Positions 35,972-44,105 of a stretch of 64,000 nt of DNA are shown one piece after another. The notes beneath the pieces were generated by a model, which had not been told where the DNA came from, did no database searches, and saw nothing but the letters and a program-made list of their open reading frames with translations. Numbering within the stretch: position 1 is the stretch's first letter; each line of letters opens with the position of its first letter. The DNA is from DATHKG01 sp035489435 (lineage in GTDB: Bacteria > Bacteroidota > Bacteroidia > Chitinophagales > Chitinophagaceae): the NCBI GenBank assembly GCA_035489435.1, contig DATHKG010000060.1; one strand, written 5' to 3'. The translations under genes and the position numbers were made by a program.

Positions 35972-37039
35972 ATGCTTCAGTCTATCACGATTTCGCAATT
36001 TTTGTTTTCCAACCCGGCAATCACTGTGCTGGATGTCCGGACACCAGCGGAATTTGCTCATGGTCACATTCCCGGTGCATCAAATCTTCCCTTGTTTACA
36101 AACGAAGAACGTGTGCAGGTGGGTACTACCTATAAACAGCAGGGTAAGGAATTGGCAATTTTGCTGGGATTTGATCTGACCGGGGCCAAATGGTCACAGT
36201 TTATCAGGGACGCATTGGTTATGGCTCCCGACAAAAAACTAGCTGTACACTGCTGGCGAGGTGGCATGCGGAGTGGCGCAATGGCCTGGGCGCTCAACCT
36301 TTATGGCTTTGATGTACATATAATCACAGGGGGTTACAAAAATTATCGCCGATGGGCGCACCAGCAATTTGCAAAGCCGTTCGAAATTTGTCTTGTTGGT
36401 GGCATGACTGGCTCAGGTAAGACGAAGATTCTACATGAACTCCGGAATCTTGATGAACAGGTAATAGACCTGGAAGATCTTGCCGCTCACCAGGGATCTG
36501 TATATGGCTCAATGAATAAACTGGTGCAGCCGACCCAGGAGCAGTTTGAAAATAATCTTGCTTTTGCCTTATCCAGGTTTGATTCAAAAAAAAGGGTATG
36601 GGTAGAAGATGAGAGTATCAATATAGGCCGGTGCCAGATTCCAAAGCCATTGTGGAATCAAATGCTGGCTTCACCTTTGGTTGATGTTCAACTTCCGGTT
36701 GATCTGAGGGTGGAATCCTTAACCAATGAATATGGAATATTAGATCAAAATTTTTTAATTGACTCCACTGCAAAGATTCGTAAGCGCCTCGGACCCGAAC
36801 AATGTAATCTCGCCATTTCCGCTATCAGGGAAAAACGCATGGCAGATTTTGTTCGACAAGTACTTGTTTATTATGACAAGACTTATCGCGCCGGGCTAGG
36901 TCACAAATCGCCGGGATTTATACACCCGGTAATATTGGATACGACCGATCATCATCAAAACGCATTAAAAGTTTTAAAGGCTATTAAAGACCCGGAAACT
37001 TTTGCAGTCAAAAATCAACATTCAAACTATATCAATTGA
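35972..37039 (+). CDS. mnmH: tRNA 2-selenouridine synthase MnmH (SelU)
   Basis: The frame extends to a TTG at 35960, but the ATG at 35972 is the likelier start, giving 355 residues. An N-terminal rhodanese domain (TVLDVRTPAEFAHGHIPGAS) carries the catalytic Cys94 in VHCWRGGMRSGAMAW. A P-loop GGMTGSGKT follows (about residues 143-151) in the C-terminal domain. MnmH replaces the sulfur of 2-thiouridine at the wobble position of several tRNAs with selenium, using selenophosphate from SelD. selD starts inside its stop codon (4-bp overlap), so the two are translationally coupled. Length and motifs are normal. Confidence 0.95.
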   Translation: MLQSITISQFLFSNPAITVLDVRTPAEFAHGHIPGASNLPLFTNEERVQVGTTYKQQGKELAILLGFDLTGAKWSQFIRDALVMAPDKKLAVHCWRGGMRSGAMAWALNLYGFDVHIITGGYKNYRRWAHQQFAKPFEICLVGGMTGSGKTKILHELRNLDEQVIDLEDLAAHQGSVYGSMNKLVQPTQEQFENNLAFALSRFDSKKRVWVEDESINIGRCQIPKPLWNQMLASPLVDVQLPVDLRVESLTNEYGILDQNFLIDSTAKIRKRLGPEQCNLAISAIREKRMADFVRQVLVYYDKTYRAGLGHKSPGFIHPVILDTTDHHQNALKVLKAIKDPETFAVKNQHSNYIN

Positions 37040-38088
37040 ATATAACTGATATCAAATTAACCGCTTACTCACACGGAGCCGGTTGCGGTTGCAAAATTAG
37101 TCCCGCTGTACTTGACAAAATATTACACAGTTCGATTCCTTCCATAGCCGATCCTAGATTGATTGTTGGTAACAAAGACCGGGATGATGCTGCTGTACTT
37201 GATCTTGGCAATGGCACGGCACTTATCAGTACAACTGATTTTTTTATGCCGATTGTTGATGATCCTTTCGACTTCGGACGTATTGCTTCTGCCAATGCTA
37301 TCAGTGATGTATATGCGATGGGCGGAAAACCGGTTCTTGCAATCGCTATACTTGGCTGGCCGATTGACAAGCTTGCACCGGAGATCGCCAGGAAAGTGCT
37401 TGAAGGCGCAAGATCCGTATGCGCAGAAGCAGGTATCACACTCGCCGGCGGTCATAGTATTGACTGTCCCGAACCGGTTTTTGGACTTGCTGTGAATGGA
37501 ATTGTGAACATCGAAAATCTCAGGCAAAATTCAACAGCTACACCAGGTTGTCGTTTATATCTTACCAAGCCTCTTGGAGTCGGGATCTTGTCTACTGCAC
37601 AAAAGAAAGGATTGTTGCAGCCGGCAGACCAGGCAATTGCATTAAAGAGTATGACAATGCTGAACAAAGCCGGAGTAGAATTTGGCAAACTGGGTTATGT
37701 AAAAGCGTTGACCGACGTCACTGGTTTTGGGTTACTTGGGCATCTAAGTGAAATGTGCGAAGGCAGCGGACTGGCGGCAGTTATCGGGTTTGATAAAATA
37801 CCTGTTATTGAATCGCTTCAAGGATATCTTGCTCAAAATTGCGTACCCGGTGGTGCTGTGAGAAACTGGAAAAGCTACGGCCATAAAGTGAATACGCTTT
37901 CAGATGATAAGAGAAATATTTTATCGGATCCCCAAACCAGCGGTGGGTTGTTAGTTGCTGTTTCAGATGAATATGCAACCGAATTTGAACAAATTCTTAA
38001 GGAGCTGGGTTTCCCTGAAAAATGTTGCAAATCGTTTGGACAACTTGTACCGGCCTTAGGGGAAATAATTATTACTGTGGAGGAATAG
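37036..38088 (+). CDS. selD: Selenide, water dikinase SelD
   Basis: A 350-residue enzyme that makes selenophosphate from selenide and ATP. It starts with TTG at 37036, overlapping the mnmH stop by 4 bp. The catalytic Cys17 lies in YSHGAGCGCKIS, followed by the AIRS-type domains: IVGNKDRDDAAVLDLGNGTA (metal-binding Asp pair), MPIVDDPFDFGRIASANAIS, TDVTGFGLLGHLSEM and LSDPQTSGGLLVAV. The Sec/Cys site is Cys, not Sec. With mnmH next to it and no selA or selB in view, selenium probably serves tRNA modification here rather than selenocysteine protein synthesis. Confidence 0.96.
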   Translation: MNITDIKLTAYSHGAGCGCKISPAVLDKILHSSIPSIADPRLIVGNKDRDDAAVLDLGNGTALISTTDFFMPIVDDPFDFGRIASANAISDVYAMGGKPVLAIAILGWPIDKLAPEIARKVLEGARSVCAEAGITLAGGHSIDCPEPVFGLAVNGIVNIENLRQNSTATPGCRLYLTKPLGVGILSTAQKKGLLQPADQAIALKSMTMLNKAGVEFGKLGYVKALTDVTGFGLLGHLSEMCEGSGLAAVIGFDKIPVIESLQGYLAQNCVPGGAVRNWKSYGHKVNTLSDDKRNILSDPQTSGGLLVAVSDEYATEFEQILKELGFPEKCCKSFGQLVPALGEIIITVEE

Positions 38089-38180
38089 TTTCTGATAATT
38101 CTCTCCGTTTCCAATCCATAAAACATTCAAAACACAGATCCTTTACCCGGCAGGTAGATAATCATAGTTATCTATGCCTG

Positions 38181-38260
38181 TATGTTGGGATCCGTAAGGT
38201 TATGTTGGGAACCACAAGTGTATATTGGTATCCGCAAATGTATGTTGGTATCTGCATGCC
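38181..38260. repeat. 20-bp tandem repeat, four units
   Basis: Four adjacent 20-bp units (38181-38200, 38201-38220, 38221-38240, 38241-38260) on the pattern TATrTTGGkAwCCryAArkG. No spacers and no unit has a coding frame that continues. They fill the convergent space between selD and the DUF3570 gene. Confidence 0.85.
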
Positions 38261-38273
38261 ACCCGAAAGTTGC

Positions 38274-39461
38274 TTAATATTTCAACTTAACGTTTAACGT
38301 GATGACATTTGCACTCATGTCAATATTTTTCGAATAGTGGCCATACCTGAGTTCAATCATTGAGAGATGCGTGATACCCAAAATCCCGGCAGGTGGCGCC
38401 AATCTTATACCGGCACCAAAAAACGAACTGCTGAATTTTGAAAGATCATAGTTACTTGTGTAAAACGCATCATAATTTGTGTGTTCGCGGTAAGGTGCAA
38501 AAAATGAACTGGCGGACTGATTGTAATACCTGTAAAACGGGCTCACAGAAATAAACGGAGTGATTTTTACAGGCACTTCTAAACTCGCAGTGTTCGATCT
38601 GATGCCCCAGGAATCTGTATAAAAGCGATAATAACCTCTTAGAATAATCTTATCGCCGGCGAAATAGGAAGCTCTTAACCCAATCGGTATTTTTGTTCTG
38701 TTTGATGGCAACTTTTCCTGGTGTACTGAACCGTCCTGAAAATATACACGATAGAATGGTAAACCCAGGTAACCCTCTTGCTGTATAACATCTCCGAGTA
38801 TCATAACCTGCAATTCCTTATTGACTATCTGCGACCATGATAATGTAGCAGCGAAAGTGTTTCTTGCACTTATATCTTTGGGAGCATTGTCTGTGCTTGC
38901 TCCTGTGCGTAATTCAACCGGTATGATCTTATCCACCTGGTCAAGAAATGCCTGGAACTTAGCAGTCAACTCGCCATTGCGGTTTTTTGTTTTAGCTGAG
39001 AAGTTAATATTCCCGCCAAAAGACTGGTAGTCATATTCACCGGAATAAGATAAGCCCGCACCGATCGAAGTTCCTTTTTCCGAATTTTCCCTTGACCAGC
39101 TGAGAGACGGATATAATCTTGTGTCAGAACCTGATGCTGATGAATTTGCTTTCAGATCTACTTTGTCTGATGATGCTGAAGTGTAATGATCAATTCCCAT
39201 CTCCATTCCGATCGAATGTTTTCTTTGTTTTTTATCGTATCTGATCAGGTTGATATCAATCACATTTGCGAAATCGGTTAATTTCTGTGATCCAATGCCA
39301 CCGGTAACGGCAGCATTGTTTCCATCCTGCTTGTAATAACTGGACACAAGATTAATTTCATCAATCTTTAGTTTTCGGCTCTTAAAGCTGCTGTCACCTT
39401 TCTGTGAATATATATGAAGCAGGGAGAGTAGTCCTGCAGCAGTTAGAAAAATTCTTCTCAT
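38274..39461 (-). CDS. DUF3570 outer-membrane barrel of the ApbE/thioredoxin cluster
   Basis: A 395-residue protein with a signal peptide (RIFLTAAGLLSLLHIYSQ). The DUF3570 pattern is clear: KIDEINLVSSYYKQDGNNAA, GIDHYTSASSDKV, SASGSDTRLYPSLSWSRENS, then strand after strand ending in LNVKLKY, a C-terminal aromatic as in outer-membrane barrels. DUF3570 recurs beside ApbE, DUF4266 and thioredoxin genes, where it is suspected to belong to an extracytosolic redox system. It is the last gene of this operon, 15 bp after DUF4266. The detailed role is not established. Confidence 0.88.
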   Translation of the reverse strand: MRRIFLTAAGLLSLLHIYSQKGDSSFKSRKLKIDEINLVSSYYKQDGNNAAVTGGIGSQKLTDFANVIDINLIRYDKKQRKHSIGMEMGIDHYTSASSDKVDLKANSSASGSDTRLYPSLSWSRENSEKGTSIGAGLSYSGEYDYQSFGGNINFSAKTKNRNGELTAKFQAFLDQVDKIIPVELRTGASTDNAPKDISARNTFAATLSWSQIVNKELQVMILGDVIQQEGYLGLPFYRVYFQDGSVHQEKLPSNRTKIPIGLRASYFAGDKIILRGYYRFYTDSWGIRSNTASLEVPVKITPFISVSPFYRYYNQSASSFFAPYREHTNYDAFYTSNYDLSKFSSSFFGAGIRLAPPAGILGITHLSMIELRYGHYSKNIDMSANVITLNVKLKY

Positions 39462-39476
39462 TGGTTTGGTTTGGGA

Positions 39477-39743
39477 TTAATTACAACCGCAGCCTCCGCC
39501 ACTTTTTCCTGAGTTTGCACCTGATGCGCCTTCGCGGTAAGATTGGAAATTGAGTTCTGATTTTTCAGCTTTCCTGTTACCTAAACTCATCTCTGAATCG
39601 TTGAGCTTGTTTTTCTGATATTCTTTTACTGTTGTACATGAAGCAAAAATGAAAACAGTAATAAGGCCGATAATTACAACAGTTGAAGAATTGGCAGTGG
39701 GAGAGTTACCGGCAGATTTAATGGTATTGTTCAGCTGCTTCAT
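39477..39743 (-). CDS. DUF4266 lipoprotein with CGC end
   Basis: An 88-residue small lipoprotein. Cys36 follows a hydrophobic stretch (IGLITVFIFASC) in a lipobox context. The mature part is short (TTVKEYQKNKLNDSEMSLGN, then SELNFQSYREGASGANSGKS) and ends GGGCGCN. The two C-terminal Cys and the preceding Gly run are the family hallmark. The GAS of REGASGAN looks like the (S/T)-containing sites that ApbE flavinylates, and the ApbE gene overlaps its start by 26 bp, so it may be the FMN carrier. That is inference. The extra N-terminal residues before the signal may be over-called. Confidence 0.85.
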   Translation of the reverse strand: MKQLNNTIKSAGNSPTANSSTVVIIGLITVFIFASCTTVKEYQKNKLNDSEMSLGNRKAEKSELNFQSYREGASGANSGKSGGGCGCN

Positions 39744-40692
39744 GGAGATGGATATTTTTGGATGTGTGGATATTGTTATTGTCGTCGATTATGATGCATT
39801 CAATCTGGTGCATCTGGTTTATCAGGTTCAGGCCTGCGCGCATACCCATTACCGTTACCGGCGTAGCCATGGCATCAGCCAGTTCAGCATTTGCAGTTAT
39901 GATGGTAACACTTTTTATCCCGGTGACTGGTAAACCAGTTTTCGGATTAATGGTGTGTGAATATTTTTTTCCATCTATTACAACGTATTTTTCATAATTG
40001 CCTGAAGTAGCGATCGCAACATTGGAGATATCCAGGTATGAAAAAGGGAGTTGCGCATTATCGGGGTCTGCAATGCCGATGGTCCATGACTTACCATTCG
40101 CCTGGTTTCCCCAGGTTACCAGGTCGCCGGAGGCATTAATAATACCGCTTTCAACACCTTCCTTCAGCATCATGGTTTTCGCCATATCAGCTGCATAACC
40201 TTTACCAATTCCTCCAAATCCAATTCGCATTCCTTTTTGTCTTAAAAATACAGTGGACTCATGCGGGTTAAGTTCTATATTCCGATAGTTGATCAGCCTG
40301 ACCATCTGCCTGGCTGTTTTTGAATCGGGGAGACTTGTCATAGACCTGTCGAAGTTCCATAGTGATTTATCCAGGGAGCCATAACTTATATCAAAGGCGC
40401 CATCGGTCACCGTGGAAATGCGTTGGGATCTTTCAATAAGCTGGTAAACTTCCTGAGATACTTTTACTGCTGATATACCGGCAGCTGCGTTAATTCTGCT
40501 TGTTTCACTGTTATCAGAAAAAGTGGTTAAAAGGGCTTCTATCCGCTTTATCTCTTTTATTGCGATTTCGATTTTTTCCGCTGCCCGGTCGGGATCCCGG
40601 GCTACGACAATAATGTCAAAGTTGTTTCCCATTAATTTTACTGATCGCTTAATTTCCTGTAAGGGAAGCGATATAGATATATTATTGTTCAT
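39718..40692 (-). CDS. apbE: FAD:protein FMN transferase (ApbE)
   Basis: A 324-residue enzyme that covalently attaches FMN to Ser/Thr of target proteins. Typical ApbE blocks: FDISYGSLDKSLWNFDRS, MRIGFGGIGKGYAADMAKTM, GIINASGDLVTWGNQANGKS, NVAIATSGNYEKYVVIDGKK and YSHTINPKTGLPVTGIKSVT (Asp/Thr-rich catalytic metal site). Most ApbE proteins are exported lipoproteins, but no signal peptide precedes RSVKLMGNNFDIIVVARDPD; the start overlaps the thioredoxin gene by 11 bp. Either the export signal was lost, or this enzyme acts before export. It is the second gene of the redox operon. Confidence 0.93.
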   Translation of the reverse strand: MNNNISISLPLQEIKRSVKLMGNNFDIIVVARDPDRAAEKIEIAIKEIKRIEALLTTFSDNSETSRINAAAGISAVKVSQEVYQLIERSQRISTVTDGAFDISYGSLDKSLWNFDRSMTSLPDSKTARQMVRLINYRNIELNPHESTVFLRQKGMRIGFGGIGKGYAADMAKTMMLKEGVESGIINASGDLVTWGNQANGKSWTIGIADPDNAQLPFSYLDISNVAIATSGNYEKYVVIDGKKYSHTINPKTGLPVTGIKSVTIITANAELADAMATPVTVMGMRAGLNLINQMHQIECIIIDDNNNIHTSKNIHLHEAAEQYH

Positions 40693-41131
40693 CGCATAAC
40701 TTCTTTATCGCCGATGTGAACTTTGAAACATCTTCATCAGGAAGACCTTCCCAGGTCTTAACCACGTTTCCGTCGGGAGTCAGCAACACAGTGAATGGAA
40801 ATTTCCCTTCGCGGTTATATTTTTCAGCCAGGACCTCATTAGCATTGCGTTGTTCTTTGTTGAGTTGATTTTTTTTGAAACGGGGAAAATCTGCATTGAG
40901 TAACACCAGGTTAGATTCAGCCATTTTTAAGAATGTTTCGCTGGAAAAGATCTCTTTTTCCATCCTGATGCAAGGCCCGCACCAGTCTGATCCTGAGAAG
41001 TTTAATAGGATTAACTGATTTTTTTCGGTGGCAATCCTCCGGGCAGTGTCAAAATCCTTTTGCCAGATGTTGAAAGAGAAAAAGATAAACGAGGTAGCAG
41101 TTAGTAATAATAACTTAAAAAGGTTTCTCAT
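40682..41131 (-). CDS. Exported thioredoxin-family protein
   Basis: A 149-residue protein with a signal peptide (LFKLLLLTATSFIFFSFN). The thioredoxin fold is recognisable: QLILLNFSGSDWCGPCIRME carries the CxxC pair, then LNADFPRFKKNQLNKEQRNA and GKFPFTVLLTPDGNVVKTWE with the cis-Pro region. It resembles the short DUF255-like or thiol:disulfide partner seen beside ApbE-DUF4266-DUF3570 clusters. It opens this four-gene operon and diverges from the YceI operon across a 337-bp gap with a 29-bp dyad. Confidence 0.9.
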   Translation of the reverse strand: MRNLFKLLLLTATSFIFFSFNIWQKDFDTARRIATEKNQLILLNFSGSDWCGPCIRMEKEIFSSETFLKMAESNLVLLNADFPRFKKNQLNKEQRNANEVLAEKYNREGKFPFTVLLTPDGNVVKTWEGLPDEDVSKFTSAIKKLCDEQ

Positions 41132-41218
41132 ATATAAAAAATAATAGTGATTTGTAGGGGTAGGATAAGGCCAGTTACCGTTTGAAACGGGATTTTTGGA
41201 TTTTTTGTATATCCCACC

Positions 41219-41247
41219 TTAACAAAAACTGTGACAGTTTTTGTTAA
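41219..41247. promoter_or_regulatory. Perfect 29-bp dyad between two divergent operons
   Basis: TTAACAAAAACTGT (41219-41232) and its exact complement ACAGTTTTTGTTAA (41234-41247) flank one central G. It sits 87 bp from the thioredoxin start and 221 bp from the YceI start, and no T-run follows on either side, so an operator is more likely than a terminator. The inner TGTGAC/ACA core recalls Crp/Fnr half-sites, but the family is not established. The rest of this gap (41132-41468) shows nothing else clear. Confidence 0.65.
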
Positions 41248-41468
41248 TCACCATTTTTTATTTCTGGAGCAGCTACAAGGTCCTGAACCATGCTCACAAA
41301 ATCAGGAGCCTGGTAAATCACAAATAATCTTCATCGGGTTGGGCTGGGTCGTCTCAGGTCATCAATGTCTATGATCTTAATCATTTTTCCAGGCATCCGG
41401 GTCATGTTACAGGGAGAATGGTAAGTCTAAGTTTGTTTTCAAATTATTCCACCATTAAAAAGGAAACA

Positions 41469-42077
41469 ATGAAAAAACTTAATTCGAAATCATATGCCAT
41501 TATTATCGCTTTTAGCATCCTGTTTTGTAACCTGCTCCTGCCGGTGAAGGGGATAAGTCAGAAAAGCAAACCTGGTTCCGGTAAAGTTAAAATAGTAATT
41601 GAAGGAACATCAAATGTGCATGACTGGGATATCAAATCAGATAAGGGAGTTTGTACAAGTGTTTTTGATTTATCTAAGTCCGGCCTGTTAAATGGAATAT
41701 CCGAGCTCAGTTTTACTATCCCGGCAGAAAGTCTTAAAAGTGAGCACCGTGCCATGGACAAGAATACATACAAAGCACTCAACACAAGTAAGTATGCTTC
41801 CATTCAATTTACCGCAGGATCAATCGATGTGAAACCTTCGGGTAAATCAGGTTATGCACTCACCACGAAAGGTAAACTTACTATCGCCGGCGTTTCCAAA
41901 GATGTAGTGCTAACCGCAACAGGATTGGTTAATGCTGATAATACTGTTTCTTATTCGGGCTCTTACCAGTTAAAAATGACAGATTACAAAGTGGATCCGC
42001 CTAAAGCCGTATTAGGTACTATTAAAACAGGTGACAAGGTTGTTGTTAAGTATGACCTCGTTTTAAAAACAATATGA
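41469..42077 (+). CDS. YceI family exported protein
   Basis: The ATG at 41469 was chosen because AAGGA lies 7 bp upstream; a longer frame opens at 41418. The product has 202 residues with a signal peptide (YAIIIAFSILFCNLLLPVKG). YceI features: VKIVIEGTSNVHDWDIKSDK, ELSFTIPAESLKSEHRAMDK, TSKYASIQFTAGSIDVKPSG and VSYSGSYQLKMTDYKVDPPK. YceI proteins are lipocalin-like and bind polyisoprenoids such as ubiquinone. A second YceI gene lies downstream in the same operon after the porin, so a quinone- or isoprenoid-linked redox function is plausible. Confidence 0.9.
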   Translation: MKKLNSKSYAIIIAFSILFCNLLLPVKGISQKSKPGSGKVKIVIEGTSNVHDWDIKSDKGVCTSVFDLSKSGLLNGISELSFTIPAESLKSEHRAMDKNTYKALNTSKYASIQFTAGSIDVKPSGKSGYALTTKGKLTIAGVSKDVVLTATGLVNADNTVSYSGSYQLKMTDYKVDPPKAVLGTIKTGDKVVVKYDLVLKTI

Positions 42078-42133
42078 ACTGAACAGCCCTGTTATTTTCA
42101 ATCTTAAATACCTCAAAAAGAAAAACACCAAAC

Positions 42134-43489
42134 ATGAAAAAGTTAATCATTAAGATATCCCAGCTGCTGTTGATTCTTGCAATTACAGCGCTTCCATTGA
42201 TTGCAACCGCCCAGGAAGATAGGGAATGGTATGGCAGACCTTCACACTGGCGTCCATATGATAAGCGCGGCGTAAATATGTTTGAAACGGGCAAACTGGA
42301 TGATTCCATGGCCTTCGACGGACTCCGGGTTCGCATAGGTGCTGGCTTTACTCAACAGTTTCAAAATCTTAAACATAAAAACAGCGGATCATCAAACTAT
42401 GAAACTTCCAATAGGTTATACCCCATTGCTCCTGGTTTCATGACGGCACAGGCTAATCTTTTTGTAGATGTTCAGTTGGCTGATGGCATACGTTTAAATG
42501 TGTCGACCTACCTGTCTACCCGGCACCATAATGAAGCCTGGGTAAAAGGCGGTTATATACAATTTGATAAACTTCCTTTCAAGGGTCAATTCTGGAAAGA
42601 TCTTATGGAAGTGACTACTATCAAGGTAGGTCATATGGAAATCAATTATGGTGATGCACATTTTCGAAGATCTGACGGGGGACAGGCCTTATACAATCCA
42701 TTTATGGAAGGGAATATCATGGATGCTTTTGCAACTGAAATCGGGGGAGAATTATATATACAGAAAAATGGTCTCTTCGGTATGGTAGGGGTTACCAATG
42801 GCATGATCAAAGGCAATGTTGATTCAGTAGCTAAAACTATACAGGATGACAATATAAAAAGATCACCATCGATGTATCTGAAAGGTGGGTTTGACAGAAG
42901 CATTACCGACGAAATCCGGATCAGGATCTCAGGTAGTTATTATCATAATGGAAGTTCAGCAGCAAGCGGACTTACGCTATATGGTGGTGATCGCAGCGGT
43001 TCGAATTATCAGAACGTTATGGAAAAAGCACCAGTTGGTGCTGCACTTCCTGCTTCTACGAGTATTGCTTTTTCAGGTCGTTTCAATCCAGGGTTCACTA
43101 AAAAAGTGGATGCTTATATGGTTAACGGATTTCTGAAAGTAAAGGGTGTTGAATTGTTTGGTACTTATGAAAATGCTAAAGGAAGAAGTAAAACAGAAAC
43201 CAATTTAAGAAATATGAATCAATATGCAGCAGACCTGGTTTATCGTTTTGGACAAAATGAAAATCTTTACACAGGTATCCGTTACAACAAGGTGAAAGGT
43301 CAATTACCAACAATGGTGAATGATATAAAAATTGACAGAATTGCCTTAGCTGCCGGTTGGTTTGTTACTAAGAATGTATTGTTGAAAGCGGAATATGTGA
43401 TGCAGAATTATTATTCTTTTCCATCCTCAGACTATCGTAGTTCCGGGAAATTCAATGGCTATGTAATTGAAGCCGTTGTTGGGTTTTGA
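42134..43489 (+). CDS. Porin-like outer-membrane protein
   Basis: A 451-residue exported protein (signal LLLILAITALPLIATAQ). It starts with REWYGRPSHWRPYDKRGVNM and continues with alternating strands of a large barrel (VQLADGIRLNVSTYLSTRHH, GGYIQFDKLPFKGQFWKDLM, LFGMVGVTNGMIKGNVDSVA, GFDRSITDEIRIRISGSYYH, FLKVKGVELFGTYENAKGRS), ending YVIEAVVGF with a terminal Phe as in outer-membrane barrels. It resembles carbohydrate/phosphate-selective porin-type barrels of Bacteroidota. Being flanked by two YceI genes, it may form part of a redox-linked export or uptake route. The substrate cannot be read from the sequence. Confidence 0.8.
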   Translation: MKKLIIKISQLLLILAITALPLIATAQEDREWYGRPSHWRPYDKRGVNMFETGKLDDSMAFDGLRVRIGAGFTQQFQNLKHKNSGSSNYETSNRLYPIAPGFMTAQANLFVDVQLADGIRLNVSTYLSTRHHNEAWVKGGYIQFDKLPFKGQFWKDLMEVTTIKVGHMEINYGDAHFRRSDGGQALYNPFMEGNIMDAFATEIGGELYIQKNGLFGMVGVTNGMIKGNVDSVAKTIQDDNIKRSPSMYLKGGFDRSITDEIRIRISGSYYHNGSSAASGLTLYGGDRSGSNYQNVMEKAPVGAALPASTSIAFSGRFNPGFTKKVDAYMVNGFLKVKGVELFGTYENAKGRSKTETNLRNMNQYAADLVYRFGQNENLYTGIRYNKVKGQLPTMVNDIKIDRIALAAGWFVTKNVLLKAEYVMQNYYSFPSSDYRSSGKFNGYVIEAVVGF

Positions 43490-43510
43490 TGAGCGGCTTA
43501 TACTATTCAA

Positions 43511-44095
43511 ATGAAACTAATAGCCGCAATTATTTTATCATCGGTGTTTTTTAATCCGGCTAAAGTGGTTACTGAAAAGTGGGTAATCGAAAAAACCAGT
43601 AATCTCCGTATCACAGGCCGCTCAAACATTGCACCTTTCCAGTGTGATGTGGTTGAATACCTTCATGAGGACACTATTTTGCTTCAAAGCCAGGAAGGTT
43701 CGCCATTGCTTGGTATCAAAGGTGGTTTGGAAATAGACATAAACAGGATTGACTGTCACCAACGCCAGGTCACCAACAATCTTAGAAAAACTTTGAAGGC
43801 CGATAAAATTCCTGTTCTGAAGATTGCCCTGGTTTCTATCGGGAATTTCAGAATTGAAGGACGCAAAAACGTTCAGGGCGCTGTAGTAATTGATCTGGCA
43901 GGCGTATCGCGGAAAATGCAGATCGATTATGAAGTGGAAACAGATTCAGATAATAATATACAACTGGTTGGCAGCCGCCAGTTGTTGTTTTCAGATTTCA
44001 AATTAAAGGCTCCAAATAAACTGGCAGGACTTGTTAAGGTAGATGACAAACTTCAAATCAGGTTTATGTTGGTTTTAAGATCTATTCATAAATAG
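43511..44095 (+). CDS. Second YceI-like exported protein
   Basis: A 194-residue protein with a signal peptide (LIAAIILSSVFFNPAKV). It has the YceI fold outline (WVIEKTSNLRITGRSNIAPF, CDVVEYLHEDTILLQS, LKIALVSIGNFRIEGRKNVQ, GAVVIDLAGVSRKMQIDYEV, SRQLLFSDFKLKAPNKLAGL) but is diverged from the first copy. It lies 21 bp downstream of the porin and 10 bp before the next ORF. The name YceI rests on fold-like motifs; ligand and partner are unknown. Confidence 0.8.
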   Translation: MKLIAAIILSSVFFNPAKVVTEKWVIEKTSNLRITGRSNIAPFQCDVVEYLHEDTILLQSQEGSPLLGIKGGLEIDINRIDCHQRQVTNNLRKTLKADKIPVLKIALVSIGNFRIEGRKNVQGAVVIDLAGVSRKMQIDYEVETDSDNNIQLVGSRQLLFSDFKLKAPNKLAGLVKVDDKLQIRFMLVLRSIHK

Positions 44096-44105
44096 TAAAA
44101 ATAAA

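Noticed and set aside
38181..38260. A CRISPR array
   Set aside because: The 20-bp units are contiguous with no spacers, and there are no cas genes nearby. The other tandem repeats fail for the same reason.
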